NCBI GenBank assembly: GCA_030039095.1 | Contig: JASHQP010000438.1 | Coordinates: 1-19,418 of the forward strand | Length of the DNA stretch: 19,418 nucleotides | Source: Streptosporangiaceae bacterium | GTDB taxonomy: Bacteria > Actinomycetota > Actinomycetes > Streptosporangiales > Streptosporangiaceae | Reading direction: 5' to 3' | Part shown: positions 1-7,563 of the stretch, in pieces | Numbering within the stretch: the stretch's first letter is position 1 | Layout of the letters: the number at the start of each line of letters is the position of its first letter | Made by a program: the position numbers and the translations under genes | Notes under the pieces: model-generated | What the model saw: only the letters and a program-made list of their open reading frames with translations | Databases searched by the model: none | Told to the model about the DNA's origin: nothing

Positions 1-69
1 GCCGCAGCGCGGATAGTGGACATCCGCGGCGACGAAGACGCGTCCGCCGCGGCTGACACCGGTTTGCAT
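1..69 (-). CDS. Partial N-terminus of an unidentified protein, possibly endonuclease V-like
   Basis: An open frame reads leftward off the window edge from an ATG at position 69. The first 23 residues include VFVAADVHYPRCG. A hydrophobic strand followed by DVHYP and a glycine recalls the N-terminus of a family annotated in actinobacteria as deoxyinosine 3'-endonuclease (endonuclease V), but that is from memory and rests on very few residues. No convincing ribosome binding site is seen before the ATG, so the start may be different. The rest of the gene lies outside the window. It could also be a chance frame. Confidence 0.35.
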   Translation of the reverse strand, partial: MQTGVSRGGRVFVAADVHYPRCG

Positions 70-215
70 CCCACAACAATGCCGTGCCTGGCCAGCCGGG
101 AGTCAGCGGGTCGGCCTTTGCCCGCCATCACCATGCTGTCCTGGCGCCCCCAGGCTAGGCGAGTGATCTATACCTATTTCAACCAGGAAATCCATGAATC
201 TCCGAACCGGCCGTC

Positions 216-227
216 TACAATGACGCC
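216..227 (+). promoter_or_regulatory. -10 element of a probable leaderless promoter
   Basis: TACAAT (216-221) lies 6 nt before the ATG at 228, which would place the transcription start at or next to the start codon. No clear -35 box is visible 16-19 nt upstream, which is common for actinobacterial promoters. Confidence 0.5.
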
Positions 228-440
228 ATGGGTCTTTTCCGCCGCAGGGCTAAAAAGAATCGCGAGAAGGCGGCGGCCGAACTTCTCGAGGAGCAGAACA
301 CGGCGGCCAAGGCACAGGCGGAGGTTGCGCCGCGGGAAGCGGCCGCCGAGGAACGGCCCAACCCGGACCAGCCAGGATGGGGCGAGACCATCGGCCAGCA
401 AATAGGCAAGGCCCGCCAAGAGCGCGCCAGCCAGGAATGA
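228..440 (+). CDS. Small charged hypothetical protein (70 aa)
   Basis: I do not recognise a family. The protein starts MGLFRRRAKKNREKAAAELL, a very basic N-terminus followed by an Ala/Glu/Gln-rich stretch (about residues 12-45) likely to be helical, and ends in a charged tail with no membrane segment. There is no Shine-Dalgarno sequence; instead a TACAAT hexamer at 216-221 ends 6 nt before the ATG, the spacing expected for a leaderless transcript. It stands alone, with the next gene (652) pointing toward it. The promoter-like hexamer and the sensible start make it more likely real than the longer overlapping frames here. Confidence 0.6.
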   Translation: MGLFRRRAKKNREKAAAELLEEQNTAAKAQAEVAPREAAAEERPNPDQPGWGETIGQQIGKARQERASQE

Positions 441-651
441 GAAACCCCGCTTCATTGACGAGGATGTGGCTGCCCTAGATCATGACGGTGGCCTGCGGCA
501 GACGCCCATGTAAGCACCGTTCCTCGAGGCCGGCAGACATCATGCGGCTCATCACCGAGGTCAGACGGCTACGGGGATAATCCGCTTCGGACGTACTCTT
601 CTGCCGCGCTGCCGTGGTTACTGATTCGAACAGGCTCCCGAAGGTGCGCGA
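441..651. other. Non-coding spacer between convergent genes
   Basis: This spacer lies between the 70-aa gene and the 3' end of the DUF899 gene, which face each other. I see no convincing coding frame, repeat or strong terminator hairpin. Some short degenerate frames occur, but none with a start signal. Confidence 0.5.
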
Positions 652-1344
652 TCACTTCGCCGTGTCGTGCACATCGTGGTAGTTCCACCACTGGTACGGC
701 GGAGTTTGCGGGTAGCCGTCCGGCGAGTCCTCCCACGTCTCCTGACGGCCCAGAGCGGTGATGTCGAGGTAGTTCCAGGTGTTGCCCATCTGCTCGTCGC
801 CGCGATCACTAATGAAGTAGGTCCGGAAAATCCGGCCGCCCTCACGGATGAACGCGTTGGTGCCGTGCCACTCATCGACGTCGAAGTCCTTGTCGAAGTC
901 GTCGGTGATCGTGTACCAGGGAATGTGATTCCACCCGTGGCGCTCCTTCAGGCGCTCGATCTCGGCCTGGGGCGCGCGGGAAGCGAAGGCGAGCGAGGTG
1001 TTCCGCGCGTGCAGGTGCCCAGGGTGCGCCACCTGGTCCGCCCCGAAAGAGCAGCCCACGCAGGCCCGCTCCGGATACGAGCCACCCTCGGCATACGTCG
1101 TCACCTCGGATCCGTAGAAAGCGCGGTAGACGATCAGCTGGCGACGCCCCTCGAACAGGCCGGCGAGGCTCACCCGGCCGGACGGCCCCTCGAACCAGTA
1201 CTCCTTGTCAACCGCGACCCAGGGCATCCGCCGGCGTTCGGCCGCCAGCGCGTCGCGGGCGCGGGTCAGTCCCTTTTCCTTGACAAGGAGCTGCTCACGC
1301 GCCGCGCGCCAGTCCTCCGGCGATACAACGGGTGGTGTCTTCAT
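652..1344 (-). CDS. DUF899 family thioredoxin-like protein
   Basis: The product is about 230 aa and matches the DUF899 family, often annotated as putative dithiol-disulfide oxidoreductase. Recognisable blocks are MPWVAVDKEYWFEGP (about residues 39-53), the region around LIVYRAFYGSE, a CVGCSFGADQ segment with a CxxC pair, and a C-terminal aromatic block with WNYLDITALGRQETWEDSP. The ATG at 1344 is chosen because a GAGGG ribosome binding site lies about 7 nt upstream; the frame stays open further upstream but those starts lack such a site. The biochemical role of the family is poorly known; a redox role through the CxxC is inferred. It is the last gene of a reverse-strand group with the FAD enzyme and the OsmC protein, 197 bp from its upstream neighbour. 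Confidence 0.9.
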   Translation of the reverse strand: MKTPPVVSPEDWRAAREQLLVKEKGLTRARDALAAERRRMPWVAVDKEYWFEGPSGRVSLAGLFEGRRQLIVYRAFYGSEVTTYAEGGSYPERACVGCSFGADQVAHPGHLHARNTSLAFASRAPQAEIERLKERHGWNHIPWYTITDDFDKDFDVDEWHGTNAFIREGGRIFRTYFISDRGDEQMGNTWNYLDITALGRQETWEDSPDGYPQTPPYQWWNYHDVHDTAK

Positions 1345-1541
1345 TCGATCGCCCTCATTCGTGGTCAGTACGTCGATGGCGGTCATCACGAATACTGACG
1401 CCAGGGCAGCGCCAGACTCATCGGCCCCAGACCCGACAACGCGAAATCCCGCGCCCCGGTTTCCTGCTGTCGTCTCCCTGAGGTGCTGCAGGACGGAGGT
1501 GTGTGGTGCCTCATCGCTGACGGCGTTCGGTGGCGCTTCGA

Positions 1542-2780
1542 TCAGCGGGCGGCGGCCAGGTACGTGGCGAGGTGGTTGGTTACCTCGCGGGCGTCGTCCT
1601 CGATGCCGTAGATGAACGTGGACTTGCGGCGCCGCAGCACGGGCAGGCCGAGCGCGTAGAGTCCCGGGCTGTCGACGACCCCGCCCTCGTGGCGCAGGTG
1701 GCCCTTCGTGTCGACCACGGGCACGTCGAGCCAGCTGTAGTCGGGCCGGAACCCGGTTGCCCACACGATCGAGCGGATCTCGCCGCTGCCGAGGTCCAGC
1801 TGCAGCGGCGTGGATTCGGGCGCACGGGTGCGCTCGAAGCGCTCGGGAGGGCCGACCTCGGCGTCACGCCCGGCCTCCCGGGCCCACTCGTCGAACGCGT
1901 CGAGCAGGCGCACCATCTTGAGGTCCGCGAGCGAGAACATGTTGCGCAGGCCGCCGGACAGCAGCGCGCGGCCGTCCCGCACCGCCGCCCAGCGGCCCAC
2001 CAGTTCCACGCCCATCGAGGTGAGCACGTTCAGGTCGAGCGTCGCGCGCTCGGGGGTCCCGACGAGCTGCGGTGAGGGCAGCCGGCGGGCCCGGGTGAGG
2101 TCCTCGAGCTCGTCGTACCGCTGGTCCCACACGCCCGACTCGGCCATCCACCACAGCACGTCGCGCCCGCGGTACGTGCGCGGCAGCCGCACGTGCTCGC
2201 CCACCGAGAGGGTCACCGGCCTGCCCGACTGCCTCAGCTCGGCGGCCAGCTGCACGCCGGTCGCCGACGCCCCCACGACGAGCACCCCGCCGTCGGGGAG
2301 CTGAGCGGGGTTGCGGTAACCGAACGTGGTCAGCTGCTCGACCGACGGCGGCACGGCGTCGCGCAGCGCGGGGACCGCAGGCTGATTGCACGCGCCGCTC
2401 GCGATGACCACGGTCCGCGCGGCGATCTCGCCACCGCTCGTCGTCAGGCGGTATCCGTCGCCGGACCGGCGCACGGACGTAACGTTCAGGCCGGTCCGAA
2501 CGGGGGCACCCGAGACCTTGGCGAAGCGCTCGATGAACTCGGTCACTTCGGTCATGGTCATGTAGGCATCTGGTTCCAGGCCCTCGTAGCGGAGGCCGGG
2601 CAGGCGGCTCTGCCAGTTGGGTGTGAGCAGCCGCAGCGAATCCCAGCGTTCGCGGCGCCAGGAGTTCGCTACTTCGCCGCGCTCGAGCACGACGTGATCG
2701 ATGGACCGGTCGCCGAGGAAGTGACTGGCCGCGAGGCCCGCGTGCCCCGCGCCGATGACGACCGTGGTGAAGCGCTCGAT
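1542..2780 (-). CDS. FAD-dependent, NAD(P)-binding monooxygenase-like oxidoreductase with apparent ATC start
   Basis: This is a flavin-containing-monooxygenase/TrkA-like oxidoreductase of about 412 aa. The N-terminal dinucleotide fold reads VVIGAGHAGLAASHF (GxGxxG, FAD) and the second one reads VLVVGASATGVQLAAEL (NAD(P)H). The C-terminal ATGFRPDYSWLDVP motif is typical of the family. The conserved N-terminus requires translation from codon 2780-2778, ATC, followed by Glu-Arg-Phe where relatives usually have Met-Glu-Arg-Phe; an in-frame TGA follows 9 nt further upstream. A GAGG ribosome binding site sits 7 nt before the ATC. The first in-frame standard start (GTG at 2690) would delete the FAD motif. 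It is therefore translated from ATC, damaged, or affected by a sequence error. The OsmC gene is upstream on the same strand, and a tandem 17-bp duplication lies just before the start. Confidence 0.85.
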   Translation of the reverse strand: MERFTTVVIGAGHAGLAASHFLGDRSIDHVVLERGEVANSWRRERWDSLRLLTPNWQSRLPGLRYEGLEPDAYMTMTEVTEFIERFAKVSGAPVRTGLNVTSVRRSGDGYRLTTSGGEIAARTVVIASGACNQPAVPALRDAVPPSVEQLTTFGYRNPAQLPDGGVLVVGASATGVQLAAELRQSGRPVTLSVGEHVRLPRTYRGRDVLWWMAESGVWDQRYDELEDLTRARRLPSPQLVGTPERATLDLNVLTSMGVELVGRWAAVRDGRALLSGGLRNMFSLADLKMVRLLDAFDEWAREAGRDAEVGPPERFERTRAPESTPLQLDLGSGEIRSIVWATGFRPDYSWLDVPVVDTKGHLRHEGGVVDSPGLYALGLPVLRRRKSTFIYGIEDDAREVTNHLATYLAAAR

Positions 2781-2783
2781 GGC

Positions 2784-2817
2784 TGGACCTCAGTGCTTTC
2801 TGGACCTCAGTGCTTTC
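2784..2817. repeat. Perfect tandem 17-bp duplication
   Basis: TGGACCTCAGTGCTTTC occurs twice back to back (2784-2800 and 2801-2817) between the FAD oxidoreductase and the OsmC gene. On the reverse strand each copy carries a GAGG, so the ribosome binding site of the oxidoreductase is duplicated. Confidence 0.9.
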
Positions 2818-2839
2818 GGGAGTGCCCGCCGCGGCGGCT

Positions 2840-3388
2840 TCAGGCGACTTCGACGGTGACGTTCGTCGGGTTTGTCAGGGCGTCGAACACTGCCGACCGC
2901 TTCTGCGACTGGGCCACCAGCGCCTCGATCTCTTCCCGCGACGCGTCAGCGTCGATGTTGAACGTCACCTTGATGTCGTTGTATCCGTTGCGGACGTCGC
3001 TGTCGGCGCCGAGGATGCCGCGGATGTCGTGGCCGCCCTCGACCGTGGACTCGACCGAGCGCAGCTGGATGCCGCGGTTCTCGGCGACGGACGCAATGCC
3101 GCCGGTCAGGCAGCTCGCCAGGCCGACGAGCAGGTACTCGATCGGCGTGATGCCGTTGTCCTCGGCCGCGAAGACCTCTGGGTGGTCGGCCTCGAACGTC
3201 CACTCTTCCTTGTGGTTCTGCTCCTGCCCGAGGCCGAAGAAGCTCTGCACCTTGATCTGGCTGTGCACGCCGCTCGACCACTTGGCGGACGCCCGCCAGG
3301 TGAACTGGGCTGCCTCGGGCGCTCCCTTGAGTACTTCGCGCGCGTCGAGCAGCGCCTGCACGTTCACGCCGTTGGTGACGGTAGTCAT
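2840..3388 (-). CDS. OsmC family protein
   Basis: The product is 182 aa. It has the OsmC/Ohr fold signature: a beta-rich N-terminal half, then NGITPIEYLLVGLASCLTGG with the conserved cysteine on the central helix, a VESTVEGGHD strand and a C-terminal RSAVFDALTNPTNVTVEV segment. Characterised OsmC/Ohr proteins reduce organic hydroperoxides with two cysteines; here only the helix cysteine is present and the second position appears to be Ser, as in several OsmC-like subfamilies. Peroxidase activity is therefore uncertain. The ATG at 3388 is preceded by GAAGGGA about 11 nt upstream; the frame extends upstream without a better start. It is divergent from metX across 87 bp and is the first gene of the reverse-strand redox group. 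Confidence 0.9.
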   Translation of the reverse strand: MTTVTNGVNVQALLDAREVLKGAPEAAQFTWRASAKWSSGVHSQIKVQSFFGLGQEQNHKEEWTFEADHPEVFAAEDNGITPIEYLLVGLASCLTGGIASVAENRGIQLRSVESTVEGGHDIRGILGADSDVRNGYNDIKVTFNIDADASREEIEALVAQSQKRSAVFDALTNPTNVTVEVA

Positions 3389-3462
3389 GACGATTGATGT
3401 CCCTTCGCTCTTATCCCCGAATCCCCACCAAGATGCTTGACAATACCTTGACCAGGGCAAGC

Positions 3463-3475
3463 TACGATAGCCCCT
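3463..3475 (+). promoter_or_regulatory. Leaderless promoter of metX
   Basis: TACGAT (3463-3468) ends 7 nt before the metX ATG, and no ribosome binding site precedes the ATG, so the mRNA probably starts at or one base before the start codon. TTGACA at 3437-3442 could be the -35 box, but its 20-nt spacing is long. The 87-bp divergent spacer is too short for a SAM riboswitch. Confidence 0.55.
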
Positions 3476-4696
3476 ATGGCGGAGCCAGCCTCGACGCTCA
3501 CGGCCGGCTCGGTCGGCACAGTCGAAACGCAGTACCTTGACCTGCCGGAGCCGGTCCTGCTCGACTGCGGGCGAGAACTACACCCTATCCGCGTCGCCTA
3601 TGAGAGCTACGGTGCCCTCGCGCCGGACCGCGACAACGTCATCCTGGTGTGCCACGCGCTCAGCGGCGACGCCCACGCGGCGGGGTTCGCGAAGACGCCG
3701 CCGGATGAGAGCACCCGCGACGGGTTCGCGGCCGAAGACCGGGACGGCACCGTCGGCAAGGGGCTCGGCTGGTGGGACGGGATGATCGGCCCGGGCAAGG
3801 CGTTCGACACCGACCGTTTCTTCGTCGTCTCCACGAACCTGCTCGGCGGCTGCCGCGGTACGACGGGCCCGTCATCGACCGACCCGGCGACGGGCGAGCC
3901 GTACGGGCCGGACTTTCCGGTGATCACGGTCGCGGACATGGTGCGCACCGAGCGTGCGTTCCTCGGCCAGCTCGGGATCGAGCGCCTCGCGGCGGTGGCC
4001 GGGGGCTCGCTCGGCGGCATGCAGGCGTTCGAGTGGGCGATCCTGTTTCCCGATCAGGTCGACGCGATCGTGCCCATCGCCAGCACCCACGCCCTCCAGC
4101 CGCAGGGCGTGGCCTGGAACGCGATCGCCCGTGAGGCGATCCTCCGCGACGCGGCCTGGCAGGGTGGCCGCTACTACGGCACGGGCCACACGCCCGACGC
4201 GGGCATGGGCGTGGCGCGGATGGTCGGCCACGTCACGTACCTGTCCGGCCAGGCGCTGACCGACAAGTTCGGCCGGCGGCTGCAGTTCGCCGACGACATC
4301 CGCTACACGGCCACCGAGCCGGAGTTTCAGGTCGAGAGCTACCTTCGCCACCAGGCCGACTCGTTCGTCAAGCGCTTCGACGCCAACACCTACCTGTACA
4401 CGTCGCGCGCGCTGACGTATTTCGACCTCGCGCGGCAGTACGGCGGCGGATCGCTCGAGCGGGCGCTCGAAAGCGTTTCCGCGCGGACGCTGCTGATCGC
4501 GTTCAGTTCCGACTGGCTGTACCCGCCATCCGCGTCGCGCGAGATCGCCGGCGCGCTGCACGCTCTCGGCAAGCAGGCCGAGTGCCACGTGATCGAGGCG
4601 CCCTACGGCCACGACTGCTTCCTGCTCGAGGAGGCAAGGCAGACGCCGATTATCCGCCGGTTCCTTGGCCTGCATAACCTGGCCAATGGCCAGTGA
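3476..4696 (+). CDS. metX: Homoserine O-acetyltransferase
   Basis: MetX transfers the acetyl group of acetyl-CoA to homoserine, activating it for direct sulfhydrylation in methionine synthesis in the cytoplasm. The 406-aa protein is an alpha/beta hydrolase with the family landmarks NLLGGCRGTTGPSS, a nucleophile elbow GGSLGGMQAFEW (Ser178), the acid in FSSDWLYPP (Asp346) and the histidine in GHDCFLLE (His379). Length and motif spacing are normal. The ATG at 3476 fits the family N-terminus and a leaderless promoter. The next gene, metY, starts 40 bp downstream on the same strand and uses the product, so the two form a pathway operon. Acetyl rather than succinyl specificity is inferred from family membership. 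Confidence 0.96.
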   Translation: MAEPASTLTAGSVGTVETQYLDLPEPVLLDCGRELHPIRVAYESYGALAPDRDNVILVCHALSGDAHAAGFAKTPPDESTRDGFAAEDRDGTVGKGLGWWDGMIGPGKAFDTDRFFVVSTNLLGGCRGTTGPSSTDPATGEPYGPDFPVITVADMVRTERAFLGQLGIERLAAVAGGSLGGMQAFEWAILFPDQVDAIVPIASTHALQPQGVAWNAIAREAILRDAAWQGGRYYGTGHTPDAGMGVARMVGHVTYLSGQALTDKFGRRLQFADDIRYTATEPEFQVESYLRHQADSFVKRFDANTYLYTSRALTYFDLARQYGGGSLERALESVSARTLLIAFSSDWLYPPSASREIAGALHALGKQAECHVIEAPYGHDCFLLEEARQTPIIRRFLGLHNLANGQ

Positions 4697-4736
4697 CAGG
4701 GGACGGGATGGGCGGGACGAAGGAAGGAAGCCAAAC

Positions 4737-6074
4737 GTGACCGAGAACGGCTCCCGGGCCGAGGAACCCCGCGCGTTCGGGTTCGAGACGCGGCAGTTGC
4801 ACGCCGGGCAGCGGCCCGACCCGAACACGGGAGCGCGCGCCGTGCCGATCTTCCAGACGACCAGCTACGTCTTCGAGGACCCCGAATCGGCGGCGGCGTA
4901 CTTCAACCTCCAGGAGTACGGGAACACCTATTCGCGCATCATGAACCCGACCGTGGCCGTGTTCGAGGAACGGGTCGCGAACCTCGAGGGCGGCTGCGGC
5001 GCTGTGGCGTTCGCCAGCGGGCTCGCGGCGCAGGTGGCCGCGCTGTTCACGCTGCTGCAGCCGGGCGACCACGTCGTCTCCTCCTCGGCGCTCTACGGCG
5101 GGAGCGTGAACCAGTTCAAGCACGTGCTGCGCAAGATGAACGTGGAGCTGACGTGGGTCAACCCCGATGACCCGGACGCCTGGCGGGGCGCGGTCCGCCC
5201 GAACACCAAGGCGTTCTTCGCCGAGACGATCGGCAACCCCGCCGGCAACGTGCTGGACCTCGAGACCGTGGCGTCGATCGCGCACTCTCACGACTTCCCG
5301 CTGATCGTGGACAACACGTTCGCTACGCCGTACCTGTGCCGCCCGATCGACTGGGGCGCCGACATCGTGATCCACTCGGCGACCAAGTTCATCGGCGGCC
5401 ACGGCACGAGCATTGGCGGCGTCGTCACCGAGGCCGGCACGTTCAACTGGTCCAACGGGCGGTTCCCGGTGGTCGCCGACCCCTCCCCCGCCTACCACGG
5501 CCTGCAGTTCCACGAGACGTTCGGGACGTACGGCTACCTGATGAAGCTCCGTGCCGAGACCCTGCGTGATCTCGGCGGGGCGCTGTCGCCGTTCAGCGCG
5601 TTCCTGTTCCTGCAGGGGCTCGAGACGCTCTCGCTGCGGATGGAGCGCCACGTCGACAACGCGATGGCGGTCGCGGAGTTCCTCGAGTCCCACGAGCTGG
5701 CGTCGAACGTGACCTACGCCGGCCTGCCGTCGAGCAAGTACCGGCCGCTGGTGGACAAGTACCTGCCCCGCGGCGCGGGCGCGGTGTTCTCGTTCGACTG
5801 CGCCGGCGGCCGGGACGGCGGGCAGGACCTCATCCGGGGCCTGACGCTCTGGTCGCACCTCGCGAACGTCGGCGACGCGAAGAGCCTCGTCATCCACCCG
5901 GCGAGCACGACGCACCGCCAGCTGAGCGACGAGGAACTGCAGGCGGCCGGGGTCGGGCCGGGGACGGTGCGCCTCTCGGTCGGCACCGAATCCGTCGACG
6001 ACCTGATCTGGGATCTGGAGCAGGGCTTCGCGCTCGTCGCGGCCACCGCGCACAAGAACGTGGCGACGGCATGA
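4737..6074 (+). CDS. metY: O-acetylhomoserine sulfhydrylase (PLP-dependent)
   Basis: MetY converts O-acetylhomoserine and sulfide to homocysteine (and often O-acetylserine to cysteine). The 445-aa product is a Cys/Met metabolism PLP enzyme of fold type [21 protein letters not shown] at the N-terminus, [17 protein letters not shown], the substrate/cofactor segment [15 protein letters not shown], the Asp in [15 protein letters not shown], and the Schiff-base lysine in [11 protein letters not shown] (Lys217). The C-terminal [10 protein letters not shown] and VRLSVGTES are diagnostic. GTG at 4737 is chosen because AGGAAGGAAG lies just upstream; an ATG at 4686 would overlap metX but lacks such a site. 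The stop codon overlaps the start of the next gene in ATGA. Confidence 0.96.
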   Translation: MTENGSRAEEPRAFGFETRQLHAGQRPDPNTGARAVPIFQTTSYVFEDPESAAAYFNLQEYGNTYSRIMNPTVAVFEERVANLEGGCGAVAFASGLAAQVAALFTLLQPGDHVVSSSALYGGSVNQFKHVLRKMNVELTWVNPDDPDAWRGAVRPNTKAFFAETIGNPAGNVLDLETVASIAHSHDFPLIVDNTFATPYLCRPIDWGADIVIHSATKFIGGHGTSIGGVVTEAGTFNWSNGRFPVVADPSPAYHGLQFHETFGTYGYLMKLRAETLRDLGGALSPFSAFLFLQGLETLSLRMERHVDNAMAVAEFLESHELASNVTYAGLPSSKYRPLVDKYLPRGAGAVFSFDCAGGRDGGQDLIRGLTLWSHLANVGDAKSLVIHPASTTHRQLSDEELQAAGVGPGTVRLSVGTESVDDLIWDLEQGFALVAATAHKNVATA

Positions 6075-6571
6075 GCGAGACACAGAGCGTGACCGATCTC
6101 TCGCGGTACCAGGACCCGCTGACGATCCAGCGCGTCCTGCACACGGCCAAGACGATCGCGATCGTGGGCCTGTCCGACAACGAGCTGCGGGCCAGCTACT
6201 TCGTTGGCTACTACCTCAGGCGGCACGGCTACCAGGTGATCCCGGTGAACCCCCGCAAGACGGAGATCCTCGGGCAGAAGTGCTACCCGAGCCTCCTGGA
6301 CGTGCCCGAGCCGGTGGACATCGTCGACGTCTTCCGCGCGCCCGATGCACTGCCGGGGATCGCGCGCGACGCCGTGGCGATCAAGGCGGGCGCGCTGTGG
6401 TGCCAGTTCGGCGTGATCAACGAAGAGGGCGCGCGCATCGCCGAGGACGGCGGGCTGACCGTGATCATGGACCGCTGCCTCAAGGTCGAGCACGCACGGT
6501 ACCTGGGCCGGATGCACTGGCTGGGCTTCAACACCCAGCGCATCACGTCCGTCCGTTCCGGGCTCCAGTAG
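6071..6571 (+). CDS. CoA-binding domain protein (YccU-like)
   Basis: The product is 166 aa, a single Rossmann-type CoA-binding domain. TIAIVGLSDNELRASYFVG near residue 28 is the nucleotide-binding loop, followed by GYQVIPVNP, the IVDVFRAPDALPGIARDAV stretch, GALWCQFGVINEEGARIA and a C-terminal VIMDRCLKVEH motif. This is the succinyl-CoA synthetase alpha-like fold found alone in small proteins. The start overlaps the metY stop (ATGA), so the two are translationally coupled. The coupling suggests a role linked to acyl-homoserine or CoA metabolism, but no activity is established for the family that I can name with confidence. Confidence 0.93.
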   Translation: MSETQSVTDLSRYQDPLTIQRVLHTAKTIAIVGLSDNELRASYFVGYYLRRHGYQVIPVNPRKTEILGQKCYPSLLDVPEPVDIVDVFRAPDALPGIARDAVAIKAGALWCQFGVINEEGARIAEDGGLTVIMDRCLKVEHARYLGRMHWLGFNTQRITSVRSGLQ

Positions 6572-6900
6572 CGTCGCTCGCCTGCGCGGGCGCTGCCTCG
6601 CCGGGGTGGCCGCCCAGGACCTGCACTAGTGTCAACGAGCCGGCGACACTACCAGGACGACAGCGGCGGGCCGGCGACACTACCCGGCGAGGCCGGCCGC
6701 TCTGCTCGGGGCACCCCAAAATGCCTGGTTTCGCCGTTTTTGGTTCGTCGGTGTCGCGGGTTTCGGCCGGGGCTGCGGGTTCTGGCTCGAGGAACACCGC
6801 TTTTCGGCGCGCCGCATTTACCCCCGTCACCCGCGCGGCGTGGCCGCCCGGTCCGTAACCAGGCCCGTCCGGCGATCTGCGGGACACGGCCTAACCGCAG
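6572..6900. other. Intergenic region with short repeats, no gene seen
   Basis: This 329-bp stretch has no convincing gene. Near its left end is an inverted repeat TAGTGTC/GACACTA and a duplicated 15-mer, described separately. In the middle is a locally AT-richer patch with CCAAAA at 6716-6721 and TTTTGG at 6738-6743, able to pair. A 114-aa reverse frame covers it, but its composition (Arg/Pro/Gly-rich, no ribosome binding site) looks like non-coding DNA. Confidence 0.5.
6627..6684. repeat. Inverted repeat plus duplicated 15-mer
   Basis: GCCGGCGACACTACC occurs at 6639-6653 and again at 6670-6684. TAGTGTC at 6627-6633 is the exact reverse complement of GACACTA at 6645-6651 (11-nt loop) and of the GACACTA in the second copy. 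It could be a hairpin terminator for the metXY operon (starting 56 bp past the stop) or a relic of a mobile element end. Confidence 0.6.
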
Positions 6901-7161
6901 TCAGCCGGCCGGCGGCTCGCGGTCTTCGTCATCCTCGGCGCCCGCGGGGAGATAGGGCGTGATCATCTCGATGAGGCGTTGTGGCACGCCGGCCAGCTGG
7001 CTGGCGGCTGCACGCATGTCTTCGTCGGTGGTGCTGCCGATCAGCTCGGTTTCCTCGGCAGTAAAGGGCGTGCCGTCGCGGTGCACGAATCGCTGGTCAG
7101 CGCCGCCGCCTCTTACCTCAAAGTCGGTGAGCAGCGCCACTACTTCGGGTCGAGCAGCCAT
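6901..7161 (-). CDS. Hypothetical small acidic protein (86 aa)
   Basis: I do not recognise a family. The protein begins MAARPEVVALLTDFEVRG, contains RDGTPFTAEETELIGSTTDE and ends in a very acidic and proline-containing tail (DDEDREPPAG). It is predicted soluble, mostly helical, with no Cys. The ATG at 7161 is preceded by GGAAGGA with 7-nt spacing, a strong site; the frame is open to another ATG at 7206 without one. It is divergent from the next gene across 72 bp. Confidence 0.6.
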   Translation of the reverse strand: MAARPEVVALLTDFEVRGGGADQRFVHRDGTPFTAEETELIGSTTDEDMRAAASQLAGVPQRLIEMITPYLPAGAEDDEDREPPAG

Positions 7162-7220
7162 GGTGACGTCCTTCCGGTCTGCCTTCTTGCTCATCGTAGT
7201 GATCATTAGCCGGCGGCGGA

Positions 7221-7233
7221 TATCCTGAAAGAC
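7221..7233 (+). promoter_or_regulatory. -10 element, possibly leaderless, for the 109-aa gene
   Basis: TATCCT (7221-7226) ends 7 nt before the ATG at 7234. GAAAG between them could act as a weak ribosome binding site, so leaderless initiation is not certain. Confidence 0.4.
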
Positions 7234-7563
7234 ATGGAGAGCCGGGCGAGTGACAAAATCCCCGGAGCCCGGGTCCGGTTCAAGCGGCCGGCACCAGCCG
7301 ACGCCTCATCCGGCAGGCCACGGGAGTGGCTGGCGCTGGCCGACGGTGCCGTCCAGGAAGCCAAGACAGAGGGGCCCGTCCTTGCCCTGCTCGGGAGCCC
7401 CCTCCCCTACCAGCCGGGTCGCGCCGAGCGGCGCAGCGGCACACCTGCCGAGGTCATAACGTCCGACCGCGTGCCTAACGACTGCACGTGCTCATGGGCG
7501 TATTCGCAGGGAAAGCTGACTTTGAAGCACTATAACGCGGCATGTCAGGTGCACCCGGCCTGA
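7234..7563 (+). CDS. Hypothetical protein with C-terminal Cys/His cluster (109 aa)
   Basis: No family is recognised. The N-terminal two thirds are basic and low in complexity. The last 30 residues contain a C-x-C-x12-H-x4-C-x2-H arrangement (starting DCTCSW, ending CQVHP) that could bind a metal such as zinc. The protein has no signal peptide or membrane segment. The 3' end overlaps the tail of the broken methyltransferase-like gene on the other strand by 89 bp. The well-formed C-terminus and promoter-like hexamer favour a real gene. Confidence 0.6.
   Translation: MESRASDKIPGARVRFKRPAPADASSGRPREWLALADGAVQEAKTEGPVLALLGSPLPYQPGRAERRSGTPAEVITSDRVPNDCTCSWAYSQGKLTLKHYNAACQVHPA

Noticed and set aside
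16..405. 129-aa forward frame
   Set aside because: It overlaps the better supported 70-aa gene in another frame, has no ribosome binding site and an Arg-rich, shadow-like composition.
2193..3440. 415-aa forward frame across the FAD oxidoreductase and OsmC genes
   Set aside because: It lies opposite two well recognised genes and has no family features; long shadow frames are expected in high-GC DNA.
3389..3475. SAM riboswitch upstream of metX
   Set aside because: The divergent spacer is only 87 bp, the transcript looks leaderless, and no SAM aptamer-like helices are visible.
4650..6083. 477-aa reverse frame opposite metY
   Set aside because: Antisense shadow: Arg/Val/Asp-rich with no recognisable domain.
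6543..6887. 114-aa reverse frame in the repeat-bearing spacer
   Set aside because: Low-complexity composition, no start signal, and it contains the direct repeats.
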